From CATQHW01 sp965215345 (GTDB taxonomy: Bacteria; Spirochaetota; Spirochaetia; SZUA-6; Bin103), in the NCBI GenBank assembly GCA_965215345.1, contig CBDCDL010000002.1, positions 1,860,001-1,924,000 on the forward strand: a DNA stretch of 64,000 nt, read 5' to 3'. Made by a program: the position numbers and the translations under genes. Position 1 is the stretch's first letter, and each line of letters begins with the position of its first letter. Positions 7,868-15,558 of this stretch are shown here, one piece after another. The notes under the pieces are model-generated. The model saw only the letters and a program-made list of their open reading frames with translations. It was not told the DNA's origin and made no database searches.

Positions 7868-8275
7868 TCACATTGACGGCGAGGAGACCAGGGCGGCGGC
7901 AAGGTCGCGCACCCGTTGCGGGCCGGGGTCCTCGGGTTGCCATGTGCCATCCAGGAGCTGGGCAGGTGAGCGGCTGCCGAGCAGTCTCCGCGGACGTTGG
8001 AACCACCGGCGGACGCCGAAATCATGGTAGGCCCCCGCAAGGTCGCCGATGACCAGTGCCAGGAAGTGGAGGCGAGCCGCAATCCCATCAGGAGTCGCGC
8101 GGCTCCCCGACAGATAGCGGCGCACGCTGGAAGAGGAGATTCCGAGAAGCGAGGCGAGCACCTCGCCGCCCAGTACGCCGCTCACGCCGGCCCATTCGCA
8201 GTCCGGCGTCGGCGACGCATCGAGGGCAGGATCGTCGAACGGACCCTGAGCGGAGCCGATTCGGATAAGCGCCAT
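7868..8275 (-). CDS. MbcA/ParS/Xre-type antitoxin-like protein without a partner toxin
   Basis: The ~135-residue protein has an HTH-like N-terminal part (EVLASLLGISSSSVRRYLSG) and a C-terminal region (FQRPRRLLGSRSPAQLLDG) matching the toxin-binding domain of MbcA/ParS/Xre antitoxins. Those normally pair with RES-domain NAD-degrading toxins. No RES-like gene is adjacent: the aspartic-protease gene lies on the other strand on one side and oppF on the other. The start is uncertain; ATG 8275 is used, but in-frame ATGs at 8287 and 8338 exist. It may be an orphan immunity-like antitoxin or a chromosomal relic. Confidence 0.7.
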   Translation of the reverse strand: MALIRIGSAQGPFDDPALDASPTPDCEWAGVSGVLGGEVLASLLGISSSSVRRYLSGSRATPDGIAARLHFLALVIGDLAGAYHDFGVRRWFQRPRRLLGSRSPAQLLDGTWQPEDPGPQRVRDLAAALVSSPSM

Positions 8276-8368
8276 GATCCGGAGCATATCCAATCGCCGG
8301 CACGTGCCGTCAACCGACTGCCCGAAGGTGCCGACCATCTCTTTCGGCTTGAGGCGGGGGAGCGGGCT

Positions 8369-9382
8369 TCAGGCGCGTGACAGGTGGAGCCCCGCCAGGC
8401 TCAGCTCGTCGGCACGGTGACACGCCACCTCATGCCGGCTTTCCGCACGCAGCTCGCGCAGCTCCGGCTCGCGCCGGCGGCACTCCTCCACCGCGTACGG
8501 ACAGCGGGTGTGGAAGTGGCAGCCGGCCGGCGGGGAAGACGGGTCGGGGATGTCTCCCTTGACCGCTGGCTGGGCATCCTGATCCGGGTCGGGGAGCGGG
8601 ATCGCCGCGAGCAGCGCTTCCGTATAGGGGTGCAGCGGCTGCTCGCCGAGCACGCCGGCCGGCGCCACCTCGACCACCCGGCCCAGGTACATCACCGCGA
8701 TCCGGTCGCTGACGTACTGCACGACGGTCAGGTCGTGGGCGATGAAGAGGTAGCTGAGGCCGAGCTCGCGCTGCAGCCGGTTGAACAGGTTGAGCACCTG
8801 CGCCTGGATGGAGACGTCCAGGGCCGACACCGGCTCGTCGCAGAGCAGCACCCGCGGGCCCAGCGCCAGCGCGCGGGCGATGCCGATCCGCTGCCGCTGT
8901 CCGCCGGAGAACTCGTGCGGGTAACGGCGCATCACGGCCGGGTCCATGCCGACCAGGTCGAGCATCTCAGCGACGCGCGCCTCGCGCTCCCTGCGCCGCT
9001 TCATGCCGTGCAGCGCCAGTCCCTCGCCGATGACGTCGCCCACCGACATGCGCGGGTCCAGCGACGACACCGGGTCCTGGAAGACGATCTGCATGTGGCG
9101 CTTGATCGCCTTGAGATCGTCCCGCCGCAGCGCCACCACGTCCCGGCTCGCGCCGTCGACGGTCAGACGGATGCTGCCGGAGGTCGGCTCGACCAGCCGT
9201 ATGAGGCAGCGGGCGACGGTCGTCTTGCCGGAGCCTGACTCGCCGACGATGCCGAGCGTCTCGCGGGCGGCCACCGAGAAGCTCACGTCGTCCACGGCGC
9301 GGATGTCGCCCACCCGGCGCCGCAACAGGCCGCGGTGGATGGGGAAGAGCTTGGTGAGTCCGGCGACCTCCAGAACGTTCAT
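8369..9382 (-). CDS. Peptide ABC transporter ATP-binding protein, OppF/DppF class (set 1)
   Basis: This 337-residue ATPase has Walker A GESGSGKT at about 47-54, the signature FSGGQRQR, Walker B VLLCDEP, and the OppF C-terminal extension with an iron-sulphur-like cysteine pattern (CHFHTRCPYAVEEC). The start ATG 9382 overlaps the TGA of the upstream oppD (ATGA). Family knowledge: OppD and OppF form a heterodimer energising OppBC. This pair is convergent with, and about 1 kb from, the set 1 permease and binding-protein genes. Pairing with that set is therefore likely but not proven. Confidence 0.93.
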   Translation of the reverse strand: MNVLEVAGLTKLFPIHRGLLRRRVGDIRAVDDVSFSVAARETLGIVGESGSGKTTVARCLIRLVEPTSGSIRLTVDGASRDVVALRRDDLKAIKRHMQIVFQDPVSSLDPRMSVGDVIGEGLALHGMKRRREREARVAEMLDLVGMDPAVMRRYPHEFSGGQRQRIGIARALALGPRVLLCDEPVSALDVSIQAQVLNLFNRLQRELGLSYLFIAHDLTVVQYVSDRIAVMYLGRVVEVAPAGVLGEQPLHPYTEALLAAIPLPDPDQDAQPAVKGDIPDPSSPPAGCHFHTRCPYAVEECRRREPELRELRAESRHEVACHRADELSLAGLHLSRA

Positions 9383-10404
9383 TCGTAGAGCCAGCAGGCC
9401 ACCCGGTGGCCCTCCTCGGTCGCCGTCACCGGCGGCTCGTCGGTGAAGCAGCGAGGCTCGGCGTGCGGGCAGCGGGGCGCGAAGCTGCACCCGCGCCGAT
9501 CCCCGTACGGCGACGGCACCGTGCCCTCGATCGCTTCCAGGGCCGTGCTCTTGGTCACCCCACGCAGCGGCATCGAGCGCAGCAGCCCCTGCGTGTAGGG
9601 GTGCAGGGGACGCTTGAACACCGAGTGGACGTCGGTGAGCTCGACGATCCGGCCCAGGTACATGACCGCCACGCGCTGCGCCATGCGGGCGACCAGCCCC
9701 ATGTTGTGGGTGATGACCACCAGCGACATGCCGCAGGCTTCATGCAGCTCCAGCATCAGGTCGACGATCTGCGCCTGGATGGTGACGTCCAGGGCGGTGG
9801 TCGGTTCGTCGGCGAACAGCAGGCGCGGGTTGCAGCTCAGCGCCATGGCGATCATCAACCGCTGGCGCATGCCGCCGCTCATCTGACCGGGATAATCGTC
9901 GACCCGCCGGGCGGGCGCAGCGATGCCGACCCGGCCGATGAGCTCGACCGCCCGCTCGCGAGCGACTTTCTTGTCCGTGTCCTGGTGCAGCAGGATGGCT
10001 TCGATGATCTGCGCGCCGACGGTCTTGATCGGGTGCAGGGAGTTCATCGGCTCCTGAAAGACCATCGAGATCTCGCTGCCGCGCAGCGCGCGCAACGCCT
10101 CGTCGTCGGCCCGGTAGCCCGCCAAGTCGACCGTGTCGCCGGCCGCGCGGCGGTAGTGGATGGCTCCGCCTGTGATCCTGCCGAGCGGCTCCGGCAGGAT
10201 GCGCAGCACCGACTGCGCCATGACGCTCTTGCCGCACCCGCTCTCGCCGACGACGCCGAGCACCTCACCCTCGTCCAGGGAGAAGCTGACCCCGTCCACG
10301 GCCCTGATCACCCCGTCCCGGGTCTTGAAGTGGGTCCTGAGATCCTCCACTCGCAGGAGTCCGACGTCGCCGGCGCGGGCCGCGTCGGCGGGCTTCGGGC
10401 GCAT
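9379..10404 (-). CDS. Peptide ABC transporter ATP-binding protein, OppD/DppD class (set 1)
   Basis: This 341-residue ATPase begins MRPKPADAARAG. It has Walker A GESGCGKS at about 53-60, signature MSGGMRQR, Walker B LLFADEP followed by TTALD, and a C-terminal cysteine cluster (CSFAPRCPHAEPRC) typical of OppD. It is the first gene of a two-gene operon with oppF, overlapping by four bases. The 290 bases upstream contain the operon's likely promoter and no complete gene. Confidence 0.93.
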   Translation of the reverse strand: MRPKPADAARAGDVGLLRVEDLRTHFKTRDGVIRAVDGVSFSLDEGEVLGVVGESGCGKSVMAQSVLRILPEPLGRITGGAIHYRRAAGDTVDLAGYRADDEALRALRGSEISMVFQEPMNSLHPIKTVGAQIIEAILLHQDTDKKVARERAVELIGRVGIAAPARRVDDYPGQMSGGMRQRLMIAMALSCNPRLLFADEPTTALDVTIQAQIVDLMLELHEACGMSLVVITHNMGLVARMAQRVAVMYLGRIVELTDVHSVFKRPLHPYTQGLLRSMPLRGVTKSTALEAIEGTVPSPYGDRRGCSFAPRCPHAEPRCFTDEPPVTATEEGHRVACWLYE

Positions 10405-10694
10405 GGTCGTGCGATCGTACCACGCGCCCGAGCGCGCCCTCGGTCCGTGGCCGTCCGGCGCGCGATCCGGGAGTCGAGCTCGGCCAGCGCTTCATCGAGC
10501 GGCAACGCGAAGACGGCGAGGCAGGTGCGCGAACCGGGACACCTCAAGGTAGGTAGCGATGCGTGTTTCCAAAGTGGTCGCGCTGGCGCTTTCGCTGGTC
10601 GCGGGCCATGTGCCGCGCAGAAGATTGTATACGACATCAATAAAGCCGTCCGGTATAGTGGAGAAAGAAGTGGGACTTGGACCGGGAGAGACCG
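10405..10694. other. Intergenic region between oppD (-) and the next + strand gene; possible signal-peptide remnant
   Basis: No full gene is visible. At 10559 an ATG preceded by AAGGTAGG opens a frame beginning MRVSKVVALALSLVAGHV. That looks like a secretion signal of the kind on the binding proteins in this window, but it becomes unrelated sequence within 20 residues and stops soon after. It may be the stump of a deleted secreted-protein gene. Bases 10627-10660 are A/T-rich and include TATAGT, a candidate -10 for the downstream gene. Confidence 0.3.
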
Positions 10695-10763
10695 ATGAAG
10701 GGTAGTGCAACTCGACGAGTCCTGGACCTGATCGGAGAACTCGAGACGGAGGGAATTCTGTGA
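10695..10763 (+). CDS. Possible 22-residue leader ORF ahead of the hypothetical gene at 10760
   Basis: ATG 10695 has a GGGAGAG sequence a few bases upstream. The frame encodes MKGSATRRVLDLIGELETEG and two more residues before a TGA that overlaps the GTG start of the next gene (CTGTGA). The overlap and the ribosome-binding site suggest translational coupling. The peptide is too short to assign and could be the remnant of a larger gene. Confidence 0.3.
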   Translation: MKGSATRRVLDLIGELETEGIL

Positions 10764-11245
10764 GGATCCGTTCGGTACGGTTCAGCAATTCCAAGCTGGT
10801 GTTCGAGGTTGCGACATGGTCGAAGACGTTCCCGTTCCCCTACGGAAAGGCAGACCCTGCGCCGACTGCCGACGACCCGGTGGTGAGCTGTCTGGTGGAC
10901 GACGAGCTGGCGCGGGAGGCGTTCGTCGTCACCACGAAGTCCGGACGGGAAACCACGGTCCACATTGATCAGGTTCTCGAATACCATCGGGACCCGGGCT
11001 ACCTGCACGATCTGCTTCTGTACGAACTCACGCTCGAGGCGCAGCGGAGAGTAAGCGTCAGCGGTCTTTCCAGGGATGAGATCATCCATCGTCTCGGTAC
11101 TTCCGAAGCGCAATTCGATCGTTTGCTGGATCAGACGAACTACCGAAAATCGGTCGATCGAGTCCTGAATCTGCTGCATGTGCTGAATTGCGACGTCCAG
11201 GTCATCGTCCGCGCAGGAGACCGTGCTGCCATGTCCGAACGCTGA
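10760..11245 (+). CDS. Hypothetical protein with C-terminal HTH-like region
   Basis: I do not recognise the family with confidence. The 161-residue product has a beta-rich N-terminal half (MRIRSVRFSNSKLVFEVATW, then a TTVHIDQVLEYHRD segment). The C-terminal half is helical and resembles an XRE-type helix-turn-helix: LSRDEIIHRLGTSEAQFDRLL followed by NYRKSVDRVLNLL. The GTG start overlaps the stop of the 22-residue frame at 10695. GC content is lower than in neighbouring genes, as for the toxin-antitoxin genes nearby. An antitoxin-like or regulatory role is possible but unproven. Confidence 0.6.
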   Translation: MRIRSVRFSNSKLVFEVATWSKTFPFPYGKADPAPTADDPVVSCLVDDELAREAFVVTTKSGRETTVHIDQVLEYHRDPGYLHDLLLYELTLEAQRRVSVSGLSRDEIIHRLGTSEAQFDRLLDQTNYRKSVDRVLNLLHVLNCDVQVIVRAGDRAAMSER

Positions 11246-11374
11246 CCACCGGACTCCGCCAGTCCGGCGTCTGCGCGCATCTGACGAAGCGGGTGACCGT
11301 CCGCAGGCGGGGCTCGCCATCGCGGTAGTGGCGCCGCTGGTAGAGGGGGAAATGGCGGCGTGTTCGGGCAAACG

Positions 11375-12967
11375 TCACATGCCCCATATCGTGACCGGCA
11401 CGCCGGCATCGGGCGGCGCTGTGCGGCGGAAGATCTTCTCCTCCCAGCTCCGCTCCGGCGACCGGTCGAACACGATCAGGTGGCCGGCCTCCGCCGCGCA
11501 GCGGTCGATGTACCTGCGTGTCTGTTCGATGCCCTCCGCGATGGTCCGCTCCAGGTCCCCGTGCCGCACCTTGCACTCCACCACCCAGCGCCGCTCGCGC
11601 CCGCCCTGCGGCCACACGATCAGCAGGTCCGTGCGCCCGCTCCCCAGCGCATACTCCCGCTCGATCCGCCCGCCGCCGTTGACGATGCGCTGCAGGTGCG
11701 CCTGCAACAGCAACTGCGGCCCCGCCTCGTGGTACTGCTCGAAGCGCTGCACCCAGTGCTCGGAGTGCTCCCGGAAGAACGTCTGGAACGCCGCGATCAG
11801 CCCCGCCACGTCCAGATTGCCGGCGGCGTCCACGTACCACGCCATCTCCTGCGGCAACCCCGCCTGCACCGCGTAGTTCAGGTGGCGAGGCACCACCTCG
11901 GCGTAGATCGGGTTGGCGATACGCGGCCGGCCGCCCACGTCTTGCGTGATCAAGCCCAGATCGCGGACGTAGGCGAGGTCTTCGTCCGACCACGCCTGCT
12001 GCCCGGCGCCGGCCAGGATCGGCTCGATCACGCGCCGCACGCGCTCTTCGCGCAGCTTGTTCGCCAGATCGTCGACGTGCGTGTCGCGGCGCAGGATCAG
12101 TCGCTCCTGCGCCTCCAGGATGGCGGCTGCGGTGATCGGGCGCCCACGGTCGCGGCCCGGCTTGTGGCGGAAGCAGGCGTCGTAGCACAGCGCGTTCACC
12201 AGCCACGGCTGGCCGGCGGTGCGGGTCACGAGCAACTTCAGCGCATCTTCGGCGAACCGCTGTCCGGTCTGCGCCGTGTGCTGCGCGGTCAGCACGCGGA
12301 TCTCCTGCTCGGAGAAGTCGCCCAGCCGTAGCGACTCGGACTTGATGTTGAAGGCGCTGCCGCCGAGCACCATGCGGTTCTCGGCGGTGGAATGGATGCG
12401 GTAGTCGCGCACGTCGCGCACGCCGCACAGGATGATGCTGTGCGGGAAGCCGTCCGGGCGCTGGTCGTAGCCGGCGCGAAGCTGCCGGAGCACCGACAGC
12501 AACGTGTCGCCGATCAGCGCGTCGATCTCGTCGATCAGCAGCACCAGCGGCGTGGCGTCGGCCTCCGCCCAGCGGGCGAGCACTTCGATCAGCGCACCGT
12601 CCGCCCCCTCCTGTTCGAGTGCGGCGTGCCGTGCGAGGTTCGGGGTCTCGTCACCCAGGGCCCGGCGCGCCCGGCGCGCGAGTTCGCCCAGCATGGCGCG
12701 CATCGACCGCGCCGTATCCTCGCGTCCAGCCTGGCCGATCTCGAAGTTGGCGTAGACGCAGCGCCAGGCGCCCGCATCGCCGGAGTTCAACAGGTCGCAG
12801 AGCGCCAGCAGCACCGACGTCTTGCCGGTCTGGCGCGGCGCGTGCAGCACGAAGTACCGCTCGTCGCGAATCAGGCCGAGGACTTCGTCGAGGTCGATCC
12901 GCGACAGCGGTGCGATCTGGTAGTGCCGGTGAGCTCGGACCGGACCGGCAGTGTTGAACGTGCGCAT
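11375..12967 (-). CDS. AAA-type ATP-binding protein with C-terminal PD-(D/E)XK-like nuclease motif
   Basis: This ~530-residue protein begins MRTFNTAGPVRAHRHYQIAP. Walker A is HAPRQTGKTS (about 43-51), Walker B LVLLIDEIDAL, and a sensor-like segment SIILCGVRDVRDY follows. The C-terminal ~130 residues contain GRTDLLIVWP and then WVVECKVR, the D...E-x-K arrangement of restriction-like nucleases. This layout is that of uncharacterised bacterial AAA ATPases fused to a nuclease-like domain; many look selfish or defence-related, but function is unknown. ATG 12967 fits the family start; ATG 12988 is an alternative and neither has a clear ribosome-binding site. It stands alone. Confidence 0.8.
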   Translation of the reverse strand: MRTFNTAGPVRAHRHYQIAPLSRIDLDEVLGLIRDERYFVLHAPRQTGKTSVLLALCDLLNSGDAGAWRCVYANFEIGQAGREDTARSMRAMLGELARRARRALGDETPNLARHAALEQEGADGALIEVLARWAEADATPLVLLIDEIDALIGDTLLSVLRQLRAGYDQRPDGFPHSIILCGVRDVRDYRIHSTAENRMVLGGSAFNIKSESLRLGDFSEQEIRVLTAQHTAQTGQRFAEDALKLLVTRTAGQPWLVNALCYDACFRHKPGRDRGRPITAAAILEAQERLILRRDTHVDDLANKLREERVRRVIEPILAGAGQQAWSDEDLAYVRDLGLITQDVGGRPRIANPIYAEVVPRHLNYAVQAGLPQEMAWYVDAAGNLDVAGLIAAFQTFFREHSEHWVQRFEQYHEAGPQLLLQAHLQRIVNGGGRIEREYALGSGRTDLLIVWPQGGRERRWVVECKVRHGDLERTIAEGIEQTRRYIDRCAAEAGHLIVFDRSPERSWEEKIFRRTAPPDAGVPVTIWGM

Positions 12968-13085
12968 GGGCGCGATCCATTGGTTCATGGCGCCGTGCGG
13001 CTGTACGCGGGCAGGTCGACGGCCGGAGCGTCGGGCGTGAGGCAGCCGAGCTTGGGCAACAGTTGTTGACGCCGCGGCCTCCCAT

Positions 13086-13190
13086 TCAGCCGTCGTGCGT
13101 ATGCCGTCGGTGAGGAAGTAGGTCGCCATCCCAGCCGGACCCGCGCATCCGCCTCGCCGCCTCATCGACATCGATAGTGGTGCGGGCCAT
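13086..13190 (-). pseudogene. Possible VapB-type antitoxin stump
   Basis: ATG 13190 opens a 34-residue frame starting MARTTIDVDEAARR, which resembles the ribbon-helix-helix start of VapB-type antitoxins. It turns into unrelated sequence and stops at 13086. No VapC-like gene is adjacent. It may be a decayed antitoxin or a chance match. Confidence 0.25.
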
Positions 13191-13265
13191 GCACGTACCA
13201 TACACCAGCGCGGGCGTGTTTCGGCTTGACGAGCGGCTGCCCGCGTACGAGCCTGACCTGCAGCG

Positions 13266-14075
13266 ATGGAACCGGTCCGGCTCGACGACGAACGGCTCCG
13301 GCTCTTCGACGAGAACGGCTACCTGATCGTTCCCGGGGCGCTCCGGCCCGAAGAGGTAGCCACGCTGACGGCCGCGGCCGACCGGCTGATCGACGACTTC
13401 GAGCGGCCACCGGGACAGGTGTACGTGCAGCGCCGGCCCGGCGTCGTCGAGGAGCCGGCGTTTCACCCGTTGCTCGCCCATTCCTCCACCCTGCCCCTGG
13501 TGGTGCAGCTCCTGTCGCCCAACCTGCACCTGCACACTGCGGCGATCATCTACAAGTGGCCGGAGGACGAGGCCGCCGGCGATGCGCGGACGTGGCACCG
13601 GGACATCGGCATGACCGAGGACGTCGGGCACGCGGGGGTGTTCCGCGCCGGCATCAAGGTCGGCTACTGCCTGACCGATTTCACCGAGCCGAGGTCGGGC
13701 TTCACGCTGTTCGCTCCCGGCTCGCACCGGCTCCCCACTCCTCTGCCGATTTCCAAGGGGGCGGTCGATCCCGACGGGGTGGTCGATCTCTGCCCGAGTG
13801 CCGGAGATGCATTCCTCTTCGAGAACCGCGTCTTCCACAGCACGGCGCCGAACCTGAGCAGGCGGGTCTCGAAGGTCGTGATCCTGGGCTACAGCTACCG
13901 TTGGATGGGAGGGACGCGGGACAACATGCGCCTCGTCCAGCCTGGCGAGCACGTGCTGGGGCAGGTAGACGCCATCCGGCAGCAGTTGCTGGGCGGTCCG
14001 GCGGAGGGACTGATCGAGTGGGGCCGGGAGCACGGGATCGGACAGGTCCCGTTCCGGTGGACGATGGAGGTCTGA
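13266..14075 (+). CDS. Phytanoyl-CoA dioxygenase (PhyH) family protein
   Basis: This complete 269-residue Fe(II)/2-oxoglutarate dioxygenase starts MEPVRLDDERLRLFDENGYLI, the standard PhyH opening (xFxxxGYLI). The iron site is visible as WHRDIG (HxD) and the distal His in NRVFHSTAPN. FAPGSHRLP is the usual loop before it, and RRVSKVVILGYSY carries the candidate 2OG-binding Arg. The substrate is unknown. ATG 13266 follows a weak ribosome-binding site. A degraded GH130-like fragment follows seven bases later, so the gene may once have been in an operon for modified-sugar use. Confidence 0.92.
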   Translation: MEPVRLDDERLRLFDENGYLIVPGALRPEEVATLTAAADRLIDDFERPPGQVYVQRRPGVVEEPAFHPLLAHSSTLPLVVQLLSPNLHLHTAAIIYKWPEDEAAGDARTWHRDIGMTEDVGHAGVFRAGIKVGYCLTDFTEPRSGFTLFAPGSHRLPTPLPISKGAVDPDGVVDLCPSAGDAFLFENRVFHSTAPNLSRRVSKVVILGYSYRWMGGTRDNMRLVQPGEHVLGQVDAIRQQLLGGPAEGLIEWGREHGIGQVPFRWTMEV

Positions 14076-14082
14076 CAGCACG

Positions 14083-14378
14083 ATGGCGGATCAGGAGATC
14101 TTTGCCTGGCAGTACTCCGTCGACGCCGAGTCGGGCTGGGAGAGGAGTAGCTGGGTCTACGACGAGGAGCGCTACCGGGGCGGGTTTCCGCCGAAGGGTG
14201 ATGCCGACGCCGATGCCGCGGGGCTGCCGGGGTGGGCGCTCGGACCCTTCCGGAGCGCAAGGTGTCACCGTATCGTGACTGCATCTTCTTCAACGGGTTG
14301 ACGCGGCACGGCGGGGAGTGGTGGCTCTACTACGGCGGCAGCGAGTACTACACGTGTCTCGCCACCGCGCCGGGCCTC
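14083..14378 (+). pseudogene. GH130-like glycosidase/phosphorylase, decayed remnant
   Basis: ATG 14083 opens a frame reading MADQEIFAWQYSVDAE and GLPGWALGPF, which then goes out of register. In the adjacent frame the DNA continues ERKVSPYRDCIFFNG, GGEWWLYYGGSEYY and TCLATAP. The GPFER...SPYRD...WWLYYGG...TCLATA series resembles the C-terminal blades of GH130 beta-mannoside phosphorylases/hydrolases, normally 300-350 residues. Only about 100 residues remain and they need a frameshift near 14250 to join, so there has been both an internal deletion and a shift. Confidence 0.55.
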
Positions 14379-14414
14379 ACGGAGCGTGCCCTGACCGGCT
14401 GCGGCGCCGGGTTG

Positions 14415-14438
14415 CCGAGCGTCCATCCCCGCGCTCGG
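14415..14438 (-). terminator. Candidate terminator hairpin after the set 2 permease operon
   Basis: CCGAGCG (14415-14421) pairs with CGCTCGG (14432-14438) around a 10-base loop, 14 bases past the OppC stop on the minus strand. There is no U-run after it, so it is a weak intrinsic terminator at best. Confidence 0.35.
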
Positions 14439-14451
14439 CGCGCCGGCGGAG

Positions 14452-15558
14452 CTACATCCGGTACGGGTCGGCCGCGTCGCGCAGGCCGTCGCCGACGAAG
14501 TTGAAGGCCAGCACGGTGATGATGACGAACAGGGCAGGGATCAGCAGCCAGGGGTACAGGGCGATGGTGCGGAAGTTCTGCGCGTTCTGCAGCAGCACGC
14601 CCCAGCTCACCGCCGGCGCCTGCATGCCCAGGCCCAGGAAGCTGAGGGCGGTCTCGCCCAGGATCATGAACGGGATCGCGAGCGTGACGCGCACGATCAG
14701 GTAGCTGAACATGGACGGCAGCATGTGCCGCCGAATCGTGTGGAGATCCGTGGCGCCCGCGATCTTGGCGGCCATCGTGTAGTCTTCTTCGCGCGACGCC
14801 AGGACGCGGCCACGCACGACCCGCGCGACCTCCACCCATCCGACCACCGACAGGACGATCGTGAGCCCGAAGTAGATCGCCGTCGTCGGCCACTTCTTGG
14901 GGAGCGCCGCGCTCAGGCCCATCCACAGCGGGATCTGCGGAATGGAGATGATGAGCTCGATGAGCCGCTGAATCACGACGTCGACGCGGCCACCCGCAAA
15001 CCCGGAGATGCCGCCCAGCAGACAGCCTAGCACGAAGCTCAGCGCGACGCCGACCAGGCCGATCGTGAGCGAGATGCGTGCCGCGTGGATGTTGCGGGAC
15101 CACATGTCGCGCCCGAGCTTGTCGGTGCCGAAGAGGTGCAGGTAGCCGTCTCCATCGACCCCCAGCAGATGGATGTCGGTGCGGATCAGGCCCAGGAGCC
15201 GGTACTCGCCGCCCCTGGCGAACACCCTCAGGGGAAACCGCACCGTGGCGTCTTCGACGTACGTCTTGCGCAGGGTCACCGGGTCCCGTGCCGATTCGTA
15301 CGCATGGACGAACGGAGCGACCAGGCCGCTGCCGGGCGCGAAGAACCGAACCCGCTGCGGCGGGGCGTTGATGCGATCGAGGTACTGCTCGTGAATGTCG
15401 TTGGTGGAGAAGAAGCCCGCGAAGATGGCGAACAGATAGAACAGGCCGAGGACGCTGCCGCCGATGATCGCCAGCTTGTGCCTGCGGAACTTCCGCCACG
15501 CGAGCTGCCACTGCGACGCGGTGTAGTACCGCTCGTTCCGCGCGTCCGCAGCGGTCAT
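14452..15558 (-). CDS. Peptide-type ABC transporter permease, OppC/DppC class (set 2)
   Basis: The 368-residue protein starts MTAADARNERYYTASQWQLA, followed by one membrane helix (IIGGSVLGLFYLFAIFAGFF). The long extracytoplasmic insert shared by its paralogues comes next (QRVRFFAPGSG, VRFPLRVFARGGEYRLLGL), then HLFGTDKLGRDMWSR and the five-helix core with coupling loop TMAAKIAGATD. ATG 15558 overlaps the upstream oppB stop by four bases. No ATPase gene belongs to this operon. Confidence 0.92.
   Translation of the reverse strand: MTAADARNERYYTASQWQLAWRKFRRHKLAIIGGSVLGLFYLFAIFAGFFSTNDIHEQYLDRINAPPQRVRFFAPGSGLVAPFVHAYESARDPVTLRKTYVEDATVRFPLRVFARGGEYRLLGLIRTDIHLLGVDGDGYLHLFGTDKLGRDMWSRNIHAARISLTIGLVGVALSFVLGCLLGGISGFAGGRVDVVIQRLIELIISIPQIPLWMGLSAALPKKWPTTAIYFGLTIVLSVVGWVEVARVVRGRVLASREEDYTMAAKIAGATDLHTIRRHMLPSMFSYLIVRVTLAIPFMILGETALSFLGLGMQAPAVSWGVLLQNAQNFRTIALYPWLLIPALFVIITVLAFNFVGDGLRDAADPYRM

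Noticed and set aside
7868..8369. Possible RES toxin partner for the MbcA/ParS-like antitoxin
   Set aside because: The flanking sequence belongs to the aspartic-protease gene and oppF; no RES-like motif is present in any frame.
8384..10698. Long + strand frames opposite the set 1 ATPase genes
   Set aside because: They mirror oppF and oppD, which carry complete ATPase motifs on the minus strand.
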